In this document: positions 14,133 to 21,550 of the stretch, piece after piece
Position numbering within the stretch: the first letter of the stretch is position 1
Layout of the letters: each line of letters opens with the position of its first letter
Assembly: GCA_041687495.1 (NCBI GenBank)
Contig: JAWLBR010000048.1
Span: 1-21,550 of the forward strand
DNA length: 21,550 bases
Source: JAWLBR01 sp041687495
Lineage (GTDB): Bacteria > Bacillota > Limnochordia > DTU087 > JAAYGB01
Reading direction: 5' to 3'
The notes under the pieces: model-generated
The model's database searches: none
What the model saw: only the letters and a program-made list of their open reading frames with translations
Told to the model about the DNA's origin: nothing
Made by a program: the position numbers and the translations under genes

Positions 14133-14308
14133 GGCGCATCTCCTTCTTCTAAATCCAGCGTTCTTTGACCGTGTGACACTATTTTAAGCCATCGTTCAAA
14201 TTATGTATAGTTTCCTGTGTCGATTATCCCTCATGCCGGCAGGGAAGACTAGGTGTGGCTTGGCTTAATTGGAGGCCGTGTCCGGAACTTAGTGTGGAGG
14301 TGCTGTGG

Positions 14309-14539
14309 ATGTCGGATAAGCACGTTCGTTTTGGCGGAGTTAGCTTCGAGAATCTTGTGCCCCCCCAGGAGATCAACCGATTTGTCCGTGAGCTGCCAGC
14401 CGATAAGAGGGAGTCCCTCTTTGAGGTGATTCAGCAGCTGAGGGATGCGGGGTTGATCGCAGTTTACGATGGCGATAATTCTACCATTGACAAAGAGATG
14501 ATGCCTTTCCTGGTACCAAACAGTGGGGAGGACGAGTGA
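14309..14539 (+). CDS. small acidic protein of unknown function, first of a pair
   Basis: I do not recognise this 76-residue protein. It is soluble and acidic, without a signal peptide, cysteines or membrane segment. The middle, ELPADKRESLFEVIQQLRDAG, should be helical, followed by a short beta-like LIAVYDGD. GTGGAGG at 14294-14300 lies 8 bases before the ATG, which fixes this start. The frame is open further upstream to 14255, but without a better site. It overlaps the next gene by one base (TGATG), and that gene's ribosome binding site lies inside this reading frame, so the two are translationally coupled. The segment R-E-S-L-F-E-V-I resembles R-Q-E-L-F-G-V-I in the partner, which may point to a common origin. 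Confidence 0.75.
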   Translation: MSDKHVRFGGVSFENLVPPQEINRFVRELPADKRESLFEVIQQLRDAGLIAVYDGDNSTIDKEMMPFLVPNSGEDE

Positions 14540-14799
14540 TGGCTGCGCAAGATAATCAAGCACCACGAAGTGATGTGCACCGAATTGTTGAGCAAGCTGC
14601 TGAGGATTACTTGGAGGCATTCAAGCCCCCGTATTCAACCTTGCACGATCTCAACGGAACCCAACGCCAGGAACTGTTCGGCGTGATTATGAGCGAGACT
14701 GGTTCAGTGATGGACTACGATGCTTGGGCGGTCCTGGAGGATAAGCCTGACATCTCCGTTGATGACATCGTCGGTGCCCTGGAGTCTAGCCAGGAATAA
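14539..14799 (+). CDS. small acidic protein of unknown function, second of a pair
   Basis: I do not recognise this 86-residue protein. It is strongly acidic and soluble, without cysteines or membrane segments. It has a helical N-terminal half (RIVEQAAEDYLEAFK), then LNGTQRQELFGVIMSETG, and ends DISVDDIVGALESSQE. GGGGAGG lies 7 bases before the ATG at 14539. GTG at 14536 is only 4 bases from that site and is less likely. It is coupled to the preceding gene and followed by a strong hairpin, so the two form a closed bicistronic unit between dinB and hflX. Possible roles include a two-subunit regulator or an accessory to a core process, but nothing in the sequence decides. Confidence 0.75.
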   Translation: MAAQDNQAPRSDVHRIVEQAAEDYLEAFKPPYSTLHDLNGTQRQELFGVIMSETGSVMDYDAWAVLEDKPDISVDDIVGALESSQE

Positions 14800-14833
14800 C
14801 TGCCGCCGGCGAAACTTTGCCGGGATAGATAAG

Positions 14834-14868
14834 AGTGTTGCTCTGCTGGTCTATGGCAGAGCAACATT
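14834..14868 (+). terminator. strong hairpin after the small-gene pair
   Basis: GTTGCTCTGC (14837-14846) and GCAGAGCAAC (14856-14865) pair perfectly over 10 bp around a 9-base loop. The stem extends to 13 bp with one wobble. There is no T-run after it, so it may be a weak terminator or an mRNA-stabilising structure. Confidence 0.55.
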
Positions 14869-14980
14869 GCTGTTGGGAAAGCTCACAGCGAGCGACATTT
14901 TTACAAACCCCATAGATTAAACGGGGGAAATGCCTTTCGGTTGGCGAAGTATAGGTTTTGCGGGATGAGGAGGGAGCTAT

Positions 14981-16267
14981 ATGGCCCTAGAGCATGAATT
15001 CAGCGAAAAGGCAGTATTGGTAGGCTTGGATCTAGATCGACCCCATCAATGGCCGGTAGAGGAATCATTGGCTGAGTTGGCGGAGCTTGTTAAGACAGCC
15101 GGGGCGCAAGTAATGACGGAGGTTGTGCAGCGGCGTTCGGCGCCGGAACCAGCGACGTTAATCGGAAGCGGTAAGGTGGATGAGCTCAAGCAGGTGGTCG
15201 TTGACCTGGAGCTTGATTTGGTCGTGTTCGATGACGAGCTAAGTCCAGCTCAGCAGCGTAACCTAGAGTCGAAGCTAGAGGTCAAGGTGTTGGATCGAAC
15301 TCAGCTAATCCTTGACATTTTTGCCCAGAGAGCCCGGTCAAGAGAGGGCAAACTGCAAGTGGAGCTGGCCCAACTGCAGTATCTTCTTCCTCGGTTAGCT
15401 GGAATGGGTCAGGCTCTGTCCCGGTTAGGTGGCGGGATTGGCACCCGGGGCCCTGGTGAGACCAAGCTAGAAGTGGATCGCCGGCGAATTCGCCAGCGCG
15501 TTAGTGACCTTCGCCAAGAGCTGCACAGAGTATCTGCCCAAAGGACAGTGCTGAGGCAGGAGCGCATCCGCAACCGCGTCCCGATTGTGGCCTTGGTAGG
15601 ATACACCAACGCGGGGAAATCCACGCTCCTTAATGCACTAGTTGGGAGCGAAGACGTGTATGCGGCAAATCAACTATTTGCAACACTGGACCCGACCATG
15701 CGCACTCTAAACTTGGACGAGGCCAAGAAGGTGATTGTGTCAGACACCGTTGGGTTTATTCACAAGCTGCCGCATCACTTGGTAGCCGCCTTTAGGGCGA
15801 CCTTGGAGGCAGTAGTGGAAGCCGATGTGCTGCTGCACGTGGTAGATGTCTCACATCCTAACTACGAACAGCAGATGGACGCGGTATTCGAGGTGCTCGA
15901 GGAGTTGGGGGCAGCTGGCAAGCCCACGGTAACGGTGTTCAACAAAAGTGATTTGATCCCGGAGGGAGAGGCGGCAAACATCGCAGCCAGACAGCCCAAT
16001 GCGGTAAGCATTTCGGCGTTGAACAAAGACGGTTTTTCTGACCTCTTATGGGCAATTCGCGACAACCTCCCAGTTCAATTCATCCGCCGCCGGTTTGTGG
16101 TGCCGTATTCTCAGGCAAGTGTTGTCGACCAAATGCATCAACAGGCTACGGTGCTGCATCAGGAGTATACCGGTGAAGGGGTGGAGCTTCTCTTGGAGGT
16201 GGACCCTGTGTGGAATAATCGGTGGGAGGCTTTCGCAGCAGCGGGTGAACCGGAGCGGTTGCTCTAG
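14981..16267 (+). CDS. hflX: ribosome-associated GTPase HflX
   Basis: HflX binds the large ribosomal subunit and splits stalled or idle 70S ribosomes under stress; it hydrolyses GTP and ATP. The 428 residues include the HflX N-terminal domain, with the diagnostic ATLIGSGKVDEL (58-69), VFDDELSPAQQRNLE and the glycine-rich GGGIGTRGPGETKLE (150-164). A coiled-coil linker and the G domain follow: G1 GYTNAGKST (207-215), G2 within ATLDPT, G3 DTVGF (255-259), G4 NKSD (321-324) and G5 SISAL. A GAGGAGGGAG ribosome binding site lies close before the ATG. It is 42 bases before the tdk start. The small-gene pair upstream is closed by a hairpin, so hflX probably has its own promoter in the 181-base gap, although none is obvious there. 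Confidence 0.97.
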   Translation: MALEHEFSEKAVLVGLDLDRPHQWPVEESLAELAELVKTAGAQVMTEVVQRRSAPEPATLIGSGKVDELKQVVVDLELDLVVFDDELSPAQQRNLESKLEVKVLDRTQLILDIFAQRARSREGKLQVELAQLQYLLPRLAGMGQALSRLGGGIGTRGPGETKLEVDRRRIRQRVSDLRQELHRVSAQRTVLRQERIRNRVPIVALVGYTNAGKSTLLNALVGSEDVYAANQLFATLDPTMRTLNLDEAKKVIVSDTVGFIHKLPHHLVAAFRATLEAVVEADVLLHVVDVSHPNYEQQMDAVFEVLEELGAAGKPTVTVFNKSDLIPEGEAANIAARQPNAVSISALNKDGFSDLLWAIRDNLPVQFIRRRFVVPYSQASVVDQMHQQATVLHQEYTGEGVELLLEVDPVWNNRWEAFAAAGEPERLL

Positions 16268-16309
16268 TAACAGAGAAGACATATATTGAAGAATGTTCGA
16301 GAGGTGAAA

Positions 16310-16939
16310 GTGGCGTTGCGTTCACAGGGAGTGCCTATTCTTGAGGTTGTCGTGGGTCCGATGTTTTCGGGAAAGTCCGAGGAGCTCATCCGTCGAGTCA
16401 GGCGAGCCAAGATTGCCCGGCAGAAAGTGGTTGTCTTCAAGCCCAACCTCGATGACCGTTATTCATTGACTGAAGTTGTCTCCCATAATGGCGAGAAGAT
16501 TACCTGCCTGGGGGCAGACAGTGCCGGGGAGATCCTAGAGAAGGTAGAGGCCGATGTCAACGTCGTCGCCATTGACGAAGTCCAGTTTTTTGATCCGGAA
16601 ATCGTCAATGTGTGCCAGGCTCTAGTGCGGTCGGGGCGCCGGGTGATTTGCGCTGGGTTGGATCAAGATTTCCGAGGTGAGCCTTTTGGGCAGGTCCCAG
16701 CTCTCTTGGCCCTGGCTGAGGAAGTAGTTAAGCTGTATGCCATCTGCCACGTATGCGGTGGCCCGGCTACTAGAACTCAGCGCCTGATTGATGGCAGGCC
16801 GGCCAAGTACGATGATCCAGTGATCATGGTGGGGTCTCGGGAACACTATGAAGCTCGCTGTCGCTGGTGCCACGATGTTCCCGGGCATCCAGCGCATTTT
16901 GCCGGCGAAGAAGCCGCTGCCGCTGGGGAGTCAGCCTGA
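16310..16939 (+). CDS. tdk: thymidine kinase (TK1 type)
   Basis: The enzyme phosphorylates thymidine (and deoxyuridine) with ATP for dTTP salvage. The 209 residues show the Walker A GPMFSGKSE (16-24), the DEVQFF block with the catalytic acid (89-94), GLDQDFRGEPFG, and a structural zinc site formed by Cys146, Cys149, Cys184 and Cys187 or His188 (CHVC, CRWCH). The start is uncertain. The frame opens at TTG 16286; GTG 16310 has GAGG 5 bases upstream and is preferred; TTG 16316 is also possible. It lies 42 bases after hflX and may be read from the same transcript. Confidence 0.95.
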   Translation: MALRSQGVPILEVVVGPMFSGKSEELIRRVRRAKIARQKVVVFKPNLDDRYSLTEVVSHNGEKITCLGADSAGEILEKVEADVNVVAIDEVQFFDPEIVNVCQALVRSGRRVICAGLDQDFRGEPFGQVPALLALAEEVVKLYAICHVCGGPATRTQRLIDGRPAKYDDPVIMVGSREHYEARCRWCHDVPGHPAHFAGEEAAAAGESA

Positions 16940-16944
16940 ACTCA

Positions 16945-16996
16945 GTTAGGGCGCTAGAAATGGTATCTCCGGTGGTGAATCTTGGTGCCCCCTAAC
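16945..16996 (+). terminator. possible long-loop hairpin after tdk
   Basis: GTTAGGG (16945-16951) and CCCTAAC (16990-16996) pair over 7 bp around a 38-base loop that can partly fold. A pyrimidine-rich ATTTCCTTTCC follows instead of a T-run. It lies between tdk and the yqhQ promoter and overlaps its -35 region. Confidence 0.3.
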
Positions 16997-17012
16997 CATT
17001 TCCTTTCCGGCA

Positions 17013-17021
17013 TGATATAAT
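17013..17021 (+). promoter_or_regulatory. extended -10 promoter upstream of yqhQ
   Basis: TGATATAAT is a perfect extended -10 element 58 bases upstream of the yqhQ ATG. The -35 position 17 bases upstream reads TAACCA, a poor match. This probably starts the transcript of yqhQ and perhaps prfA-prmC-ywlC by read-through. Confidence 0.6.
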
Positions 17022-17079
17022 GAGATTAATATCTAGGAGAAATGTTTGTTAAGTGCTGGATCTGGAAGGGAGTGTACTG

Positions 17080-17997
17080 ATGGCTAGAGGTTTCAGCTAT
17101 GGTGGTCAGGCTGTTATTGAGGGCGTGATGATGCGGGGTGTAACCGGAATTGCCATTGCGGTGCGAAAGGCTAGCAATGATATCATTGTCCGAGAAGAGA
17201 GGCTGCAGTCATGGGCGCAGCGCCATCCGTTGCTGCGGCTACCTTTCTTGCGGGGCATGTTAGCTTTGGTCGAGACAATGATTATCGGCATGCGTTCTTT
17301 GTCCTTCTCAGCAAACGAGTACGCTGAGGAAGAGGGTGAGGAATTAGGCTTTAAGGAACTAGCTTTGACGATGCTCATCGCCTTTGCTTTTACTGTGGGT
17401 CTGTTCATCATTCTTCCGGCTTTCGTGATCCGGTTGGTTCAAAGCAGTATCCACAGCAATGTGGCGCTTAATCTGGTTGAGGGTGCAGTCAAGATTACCT
17501 TTTTCCTTGCCTATATTGTGGCCATTTCCGGCCTAAAGGACATCCGTCGGGTGTTTGAGTACCATGGAGCTGAGCACAAGACTATCCACTGCTACGAGGC
17601 TGGGGAGAGCTTGACTGTAGAGAATGTGCGCAAGTACACCACGTTGCATCCCCGGTGCGGAACCAACTTCGTCTTGCTGGTCTTGTTGACCAGTGTGTTT
17701 GTGTTTTCTTTCTTTGGTCGTCCTCCGTTCCTGGAGCGGGTGCTGATCCATCTGGCTCTGCTACCGGTGGTATCTGGGATTTCGTATGAAGTTATTAAGT
17801 TGGCGGGAAGGTACAAAGCGGTTAGGGTGTTTGTCTATCCCGGTATGCTGCTGCAGAAGCTGACAACTCGCCAACCTGACGACAGCCAGTTAGAGGTGGC
17901 GATTAGAGCTCTACAGGCCGTCTTGGTCAGCGATAAGGCTGTCTCGTCTGAGGGGAAGGACGGTAAGGAGCAGATCGCCAACTCCTTACTCCATTAG
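17080..17997 (+). CDS. yqhQ: YqhQ-like DUF1385 membrane protein
   Basis: This integral membrane protein of unknown role belongs to the DUF1385 family and is widely found next to prfA/prmC in Firmicutes. It has 305 residues. The N-terminal GGQAVIEGVMMRG is the family signature. Hydrophobic segments lie near 90-115, 130-155, 195-220 and 225-245. Conserved soluble blocks are EYHGAEHKTIHCYEAGE and LHPRCGTNF, rich in His and Cys and suggestive of metal binding (inference). A GTG at 17053 is in frame, but GGAAGGGAG at 17064-17072 lies 7 bases before the ATG at 17080, so that start is chosen. It is followed by a hairpin before prfA. Confidence 0.93.
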   Translation: MARGFSYGGQAVIEGVMMRGVTGIAIAVRKASNDIIVREERLQSWAQRHPLLRLPFLRGMLALVETMIIGMRSLSFSANEYAEEEGEELGFKELALTMLIAFAFTVGLFIILPAFVIRLVQSSIHSNVALNLVEGAVKITFFLAYIVAISGLKDIRRVFEYHGAEHKTIHCYEAGESLTVENVRKYTTLHPRCGTNFVLLVLLTSVFVFSFFGRPPFLERVLIHLALLPVVSGISYEVIKLAGRYKAVRVFVYPGMLLQKLTTRQPDDSQLEVAIRALQAVLVSDKAVSSEGKDGKEQIANSLLH

Positions 17998-18010
17998 GTT
18001 CTACCACAGG

Positions 18011-18055
18011 GACCCGGATAGTTTCTCTCAAGGAGCGATATCCGGGTCTTGTTGC
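18011..18055 (+). terminator. terminator between yqhQ and prfA
   Basis: GACCCGGATA (18011-18020) and TATCCGGGTC (18039-18048) form a perfect 10-bp stem around an 18-base loop, followed by TTGTTG. The T-tract is short, so partial read-through into prfA is likely; no other prfA promoter is obvious. Confidence 0.6.
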
Positions 18056-18085
18056 GCGCCATAACGCCAAGAAGAGGGTGATACA

Positions 18086-19162
18086 GTGTTAGATAAACTA
18101 GAGGCTTTGGAAAGAAGGTATCACGAGCTGAATCAGTCGCTCAGTGATCCTGAAGTTATTGGCAATCAGAGTAAATACCAGAAGTTGGCTAAGGCCCAAG
18201 CCGACCTGCAGGAAGTAGTTGAAGCTTTTCAGGAGTACAAGCGGGTAACGCAGGAACTGGCCGACGCCGAGGAAATGCTCAAGGACAAGCTGGAGCCAGA
18301 CTTTAGGGAGATGGTTCAGGCTGAGGCGGAGGAACTGGAAGAGGGCAAGGAAACCTTAGAGAAAAAGCTGCGATTGATGCTGCTGCCCAAGGATCCCAAC
18401 GATGACAAAAACGTTATTGTGGAGATCAGGGCTGGTGCAGGCGGTGACGAGGCCGCGCTTTTTGCCGGCGATCTTTTCCGTATGTATACCAGGTATGCCG
18501 AGGCCAACCGCTGGAGGAGCGAAATCATGAGCGAGAATCCCACCGGCTTGGGTGGGTTCAAAGAAGTGATCTTCATGATCGAAGGTGCGGGAGCCTATAG
18601 TCGGCTGAAATATGAGAGCGGCGTGCACCGGGTGCAGCGGATTCCGGCAACGGAGTCCGGCGGGCGGATTCACACATCGACGGCAACCGTCGCAGTTCTG
18701 CCTGAGGCTGAAGAGGTTGAGGTGGAGATTGACCCCAACGAGATCCGTATCGATGTCTACCGCTCCAGCGGCCCTGGCGGTCAGTCGGTTAACACCACAG
18801 ATTCAGCAGTGCGCATCACTCATGTACCAACTGGATTAGTGGTATCCTGCCAGGACGAGAAATCTCAACACAAGAATCGAGACAAGGCCATGCGGATCTT
18901 GCGAGCTCGTTTATACGATATGATTCAAGCAGAAAAACAGGCTGAGGTAGCTCAAGCTCGCAAGAGCCAAGTGGGAACTGGCGATCGCAGTGAGAGGATC
19001 CGCACCTACAACTTCCCGCAGGGACGGATCACTGATCATCGAATTGGCCTTACCTTATATCACCTTGAGAGCATTCTCAATGGTAACCTCGACGAGGTGA
19101 TTAACGAACTCAGCTCGGTGGACCAGGCTGAGCGTTTGGAGGCATTGGAGGCCGGACAATGA
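18086..19162 (+). CDS. prfA: peptide chain release factor 1
   Basis: RF1 recognises UAA and UAG stop codons in the ribosomal A site and triggers peptide release. Its 358 residues are the normal length. The stop-codon-reading tripeptide PAT is at 187-189 (RIPATES). The catalytic GGQ is at 231-233 (SSGPGGQSVN). The N-terminal part is a charged coiled coil. The GTG start at 18086 has AGAGGGTGA about 5 bases upstream. It overlaps prmC by 4 bases, so the factor is made together with the enzyme that methylates its GGQ glutamine. Confidence 0.98.
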   Translation: MLDKLEALERRYHELNQSLSDPEVIGNQSKYQKLAKAQADLQEVVEAFQEYKRVTQELADAEEMLKDKLEPDFREMVQAEAEELEEGKETLEKKLRLMLLPKDPNDDKNVIVEIRAGAGGDEAALFAGDLFRMYTRYAEANRWRSEIMSENPTGLGGFKEVIFMIEGAGAYSRLKYESGVHRVQRIPATESGGRIHTSTATVAVLPEAEEVEVEIDPNEIRIDVYRSSGPGGQSVNTTDSAVRITHVPTGLVVSCQDEKSQHKNRDKAMRILRARLYDMIQAEKQAEVAQARKSQVGTGDRSERIRTYNFPQGRITDHRIGLTLYHLESILNGNLDEVINELSSVDQAERLEALEAGQ

Positions 19163-20040
19163 CATCGCCGCTGCCTACGGTAATCGAGCTTCTGGGCAAA
19201 GCGGTTTCGTTTCTTGAGGCGGAAGGGGTCAGCTCTCCCCGGCTTGACGCCGAGGTAATGCTGGCCAATATCCTGGGCCTCGACCGGATCCACTTGTATG
19301 TGAACTACGACCGGCCCTTAGAAGAGCACGAGGTGAACCAGTTTCGCCAGGCGATAGTGCGGCGAGCCCAAAAAACACCGGTTGCCTATATCACCGGCAA
19401 AAAAGAGTTTATGTCCTTGGAGTTTGCTGTGACGCCGGCGGTGTTGATACCTAGGCCCGAGACCGAACTGTTGGTGGAGCAGGCCCTGGAACTGCTGGGT
19501 GGAATGACGCTTCCAGCTGATGTGGTTGATGTTGGCACGGGCAGCGGAGCCATCGCTGTATGCTTGGCCAAATCGCCACGGGTCAGGAGATTGTGGGCCA
19601 TTGACCTATCATCGCAAGCGCTGCAAGTGGCTAAAAGGAATGGTGAGCGCCACGGCGTGAGCGAAAAAGTGCAATGGGTCCAAGGAGATATGCTCAAGCC
19701 GCTGCTGCAGTCAAAGGGCGAAGGAGTGGACATGATCGTTTCCAACCCGCCTTATGTGCCCACCGGTGCCATTGGTCGAGACTGCCCCGAAGTTCTCAAG
19801 GAGCCTCGCGCAGCGTTGGATGGCGGTAAAGATGGTCTGGATTACTACCGGATACTGGTGGCACAGTCGCCACAGGTGCTTAGGCCCAGCGGGTGGTTAT
19901 GCCTTGAGATCGGTGACGGCCAGGGGCGAAGTGTCGCTGAGCTGATGGAGCGGCAAGGGCCGTTCACTCAGGTTAGGGTAATTCCAGATCTGGCAGGACG
20001 GGAAAGGGTAGTTCTGGGAACCGTAAAAGAGATAGGTTAG
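19159..20040 (+). CDS. prmC: release factor glutamine methyltransferase PrmC
   Basis: The enzyme N5-methylates the glutamine of the GGQ motif in release factors using S-adenosylmethionine. The 293 residues comprise a helical N-terminal release-factor-binding domain and a Rossmann methyltransferase domain. YITGKKEFMSLEF and LIPRPETE (97-103) are characteristic. The SAM motif is VVDVGTGSGAIAV (122-134) and the catalytic motif is NPPY (196-199). The ATG overlaps the prfA stop (ATGA), giving translational coupling. It is 21 bases before ywlC. Confidence 0.97.
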   Translation: MTSPLPTVIELLGKAVSFLEAEGVSSPRLDAEVMLANILGLDRIHLYVNYDRPLEEHEVNQFRQAIVRRAQKTPVAYITGKKEFMSLEFAVTPAVLIPRPETELLVEQALELLGGMTLPADVVDVGTGSGAIAVCLAKSPRVRRLWAIDLSSQALQVAKRNGERHGVSEKVQWVQGDMLKPLLQSKGEGVDMIVSNPPYVPTGAIGRDCPEVLKEPRAALDGGKDGLDYYRILVAQSPQVLRPSGWLCLEIGDGQGRSVAELMERQGPFTQVRVIPDLAGRERVVLGTVKEIG

Positions 20041-20061
20041 ATCAAGCAGGGGTGTAGACTG

Positions 20062-21144
20062 GTGCGAGAAATTGAAACGAAAATTTTGGTAACCAACGAA
20101 GGTCTCCTAGCCCCGGCGCAGGTCGACGAAGTGGTGAGCGCGTGGGAGCAAGGTTTCTTGGTGGCTTTTCCGACAGAAACCGTTTACGGACTGGGGGCGA
20201 ATGCGCTGAGTGCGGATGCTGTTGTCCGGATTTTTGCCGCTAAAGGCCGTCCTTCGGACAACCCACTCATCGTCCATGTTGGCGACATCAGCCAGGCGGT
20301 TGAATTGGCCGGATACTTCCCGCCAGCGGCCAGCGCCTTGGCAGAGCAGTTCTGGCCCGGTCCGCTGACCATTGTGCTGCCTGCTGCAGCGCATATCCCG
20401 GCCGTGACCCGGGGCGGTTTGGCGACTGTGGGAATCAGGATTCCGTCGCATCCGACGGCACTGCAACTGCTGCGCCAGTCCCGGCTCGCTATTGCTGCCC
20501 CAAGTGCCAATACATCAGGTAGACCCAGCCCGGTCAGTGCTCAGGATGTTTGGGATGACTTGGCCGGGCTGATTGAGTACATAGTCTATTCTGGCCGCAC
20601 AGGTATCGGTGTGGAATCCACGGTGGTCTCTGTTGGGGATGAAGGGGTCCGGGTTCTGCGCCCTGGCGGTGTGACGGTGGAACAGTTGGCGGAAGTAGCT
20701 GATGTGACCATCGATCCAGGGGCTTTGGGAGACGCTCCGGTAGTTGGACCGGCAGCCTCCCCGGGGATGAAGTACCGTCATTACGCCCCAAAGGCCCCAG
20801 CGGTACTGGTGGAAGGGAGTAACCCGGGTGCAGTTGAGGAGAAAGTGATGGACCTAGCCCTGACTCTTGCTGCAGATGGCCAGACTATCGGTGTCTTGGC
20901 TTGCACAGAAACGTGCAACTTGCTAAGGGGGCACAACACAGAGAATCTCATTATGGTACCAACTGGTCCTCGGAAAGATATGGCCGCGATCGCTGCCAAT
21001 ATTTATCACTGCCTGCGGGAGTTGGATCGAAGTGGCGTCGATCACATTGTCATCGAGGGTGTACCTCCGACGGGGATGGGTTTGGCCGTGGCGAATCGTC
21101 TGCGCAAAGCGGCCGGGTACCAGCTGGTGAGGGCAGATTCTTAG
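20062..21144 (+). CDS. ywlC: L-threonylcarbamoyladenylate synthase (Sua5/YwlC type)
   Basis: The enzyme makes threonylcarbamoyl-AMP from threonine, bicarbonate and ATP for the t6A37 modification of ANN-decoding tRNAs. At 360 residues it is the long Sua5 form, with a YrdC catalytic domain and a C-terminal Sua5 domain. Visible motifs are PTETVYGLG (37-45), KGRPSDNPLIVHV (61-73), the GGLATVGIRIPSHP block, SANTSGRPSPVSA and the interdomain linker PGMKYRHYAPKAP. The GTG start at 20062 has AGGGGTG 7 bases upstream; the frame contains no better one. It closes the prfA-prmC-ywlC unit. Its stop codon overlaps the stop of the converging zinc-ribbon gene by 4 bases. Confidence 0.97.
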   Translation: MREIETKILVTNEGLLAPAQVDEVVSAWEQGFLVAFPTETVYGLGANALSADAVVRIFAAKGRPSDNPLIVHVGDISQAVELAGYFPPAASALAEQFWPGPLTIVLPAAAHIPAVTRGGLATVGIRIPSHPTALQLLRQSRLAIAAPSANTSGRPSPVSAQDVWDDLAGLIEYIVYSGRTGIGVESTVVSVGDEGVRVLRPGGVTVEQLAEVADVTIDPGALGDAPVVGPAASPGMKYRHYAPKAPAVLVEGSNPGAVEEKVMDLALTLAADGQTIGVLACTETCNLLRGHNTENLIMVPTGPRKDMAAIAANIYHCLRELDRSGVDHIVIEGVPPTGMGLAVANRLRKAAGYQLVRADS

Positions 21145-21389
21145 CGGGTAGACCGCTCTTCTTTGGCTGCAGTCTTGATGAAGATACTTTCGGTACCGGT
21201 GTAACCGCAGCTCTGACAGCGCACCTCGAGTTCCGGACGGCTTCCCAGCATGGGCATTTCGAGCGTGTCTGATACGTAGAGAAGGGCCCCGGTTTCGGGG
21301 TCTTTTTGGATCTGTTGGGCAAGTCTGTAGATTATTTCAAATTGGGACCGGTTTTGTCTGCATATGGGGCACACATATCTTTGGGGCAC
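21141..21389 (-). CDS. small zinc-ribbon protein of unknown function
   Basis: This 82-residue protein has two CxxC knuckles: Cys7-Cys10 (YVCPICRQN) near the N-terminus and Cys58-Cys61 (RCQSCGYTG). That is a typical treble-clef or zinc-ribbon layout, separated by about 47 residues with a helical stretch (YRLAQQIQ). There is no membrane segment. The frame extends to a TTG at 21398, but AGGAGG (21400-21405) would be only one base away. GTG at 21389, 10 bases from AGGAGG, is the more workable start. The C-terminus is charged (KTAAKEERSTR). It converges on ywlC with overlapping stops. It may act as a nucleic-acid or protein-binding zinc module; no specific function can be assigned. Confidence 0.75.
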   Translation of the reverse strand: MPQRYVCPICRQNRSQFEIIYRLAQQIQKDPETGALLYVSDTLEMPMLGSRPELEVRCQSCGYTGTESIFIKTAAKEERSTR

Positions 21390-21463
21390 TGGGCACAAAC
21401 CTCCTAGTTACCGGATACAATGGATATTATTCCTGTCTTGACCAGCAAGATGCATCGAGGAAT

Positions 21464-21497
21464 GCGCCGACTGCTTTGGTGAGTCGGGGCTTTTGTC
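21464..21497 (+). terminator. rho-independent-like hairpin near the right edge
   Basis: CCGACT (21467-21472) and AGTCGG (21482-21487) pair, extended past a mismatch by GC/GC, and followed by TTTTGTCT. On the plus strand it could stop read-through from ywlC beyond the converging zinc-ribbon gene. Confidence 0.45.
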
Positions 21498-21510
21498 TAA
21501 ACCGGAATGG

Positions 21511-21543
21511 CGCCGCATAGATCTTAGTATTAATCTTGCGGCG
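21511..21543. other. 11-bp hairpin with one bulge at the window edge
   Basis: CGCCGCA-(T)-AGAT (21511-21522) pairs with ATCT-TGCGGCG (21533-21543) around a 10-base loop. No T-run follows on either strand, so its role (operator, RNA structure or part of a gene outside the window) cannot be decided. Confidence 0.35.
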
Positions 21544-21550
21544 GGGGTAT

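Noticed and set aside
14133..14308. LexA/SOS box upstream of dinB
   Set aside because: GAAC is present, but the matching GTTC half is absent at the required spacing.
1..21550. tRNA or rRNA genes, CRISPR array, insertion sequence or prophage
   Set aside because: No regularly spaced repeats, transposase or integrase frames, or T-loop-like motifs in a cloverleaf context were seen by eye.

Overview
The window looks like a chromosomal segment from a member of the Bacillota (Firmicutes), probably from an uncultured or deep-branching lineage. The strongest marker is codY, a regulator confined to that phylum. The co-linear block tdk - yqhQ (DUF1385) - prfA - prmC - ywlC, strong GGAGG-type ribosome binding sites, GTG/TTG starts and a Glu111-type MetA all agree. 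The peptide-binding protein has a plain signal peptide without a lipobox cysteine, which is unusual for an ordinary monoderm Firmicute. It hints at an outer-membrane-bearing or otherwise atypical group, but this is inference only.

Layout. Bases 1-6150 look accessory. They hold a DUF3626 protein cut by the window edge, and a split chromate-transporter pair whose second half is broken off against the terminator of the next operon. A leftward cluster follows: an AviRa-like 23S rRNA methyltransferase, an SDR dehydrogenase and a cytoplasmic family 3 glycoside hydrolase. A perfect 20-bp palindrome lies just upstream of the SDR gene, and a cre-like half-perfect site lies upstream of the hydrolase. 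Bases 6150-10520 hold a long upstream region, then an oligopeptide-type ABC importer (binding protein and two permeases, no ATPases) closed by a terminator. Bases 10520-11660 hold metA, preceded by an extended -10 promoter and a 24-codon small ORF with its own ribosome binding site. Bases 11660-12960 hold codY with an AT-rich upstream region, facing dinB across tandem terminators.

Bases 14300-21145 are mostly core genes read rightward: two overlapping small acidic unknown genes, hflX, tdk, yqhQ, prfA, prmC (4-bp overlap with prfA) and ywlC. A small zinc-ribbon gene comes back from the right, and its stop codon overlaps that of ywlC.

How they work together. PrfA terminates translation, PrmC methylates the GGQ glutamine of PrfA, YwlC makes the threonylcarbamoyl-AMP needed for t6A in tRNA, and HflX rescues or splits ribosomes. 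The right side is therefore a translation-quality block. MetA (methionine entry), CodY (nutrient-response repressor) and a peptide importer sit next to each other and form a plausible amino-acid supply neighbourhood. CodY control of either neighbour is not shown by any convincing CodY box. No tRNA, rRNA, CRISPR, IS element or phage gene was seen.
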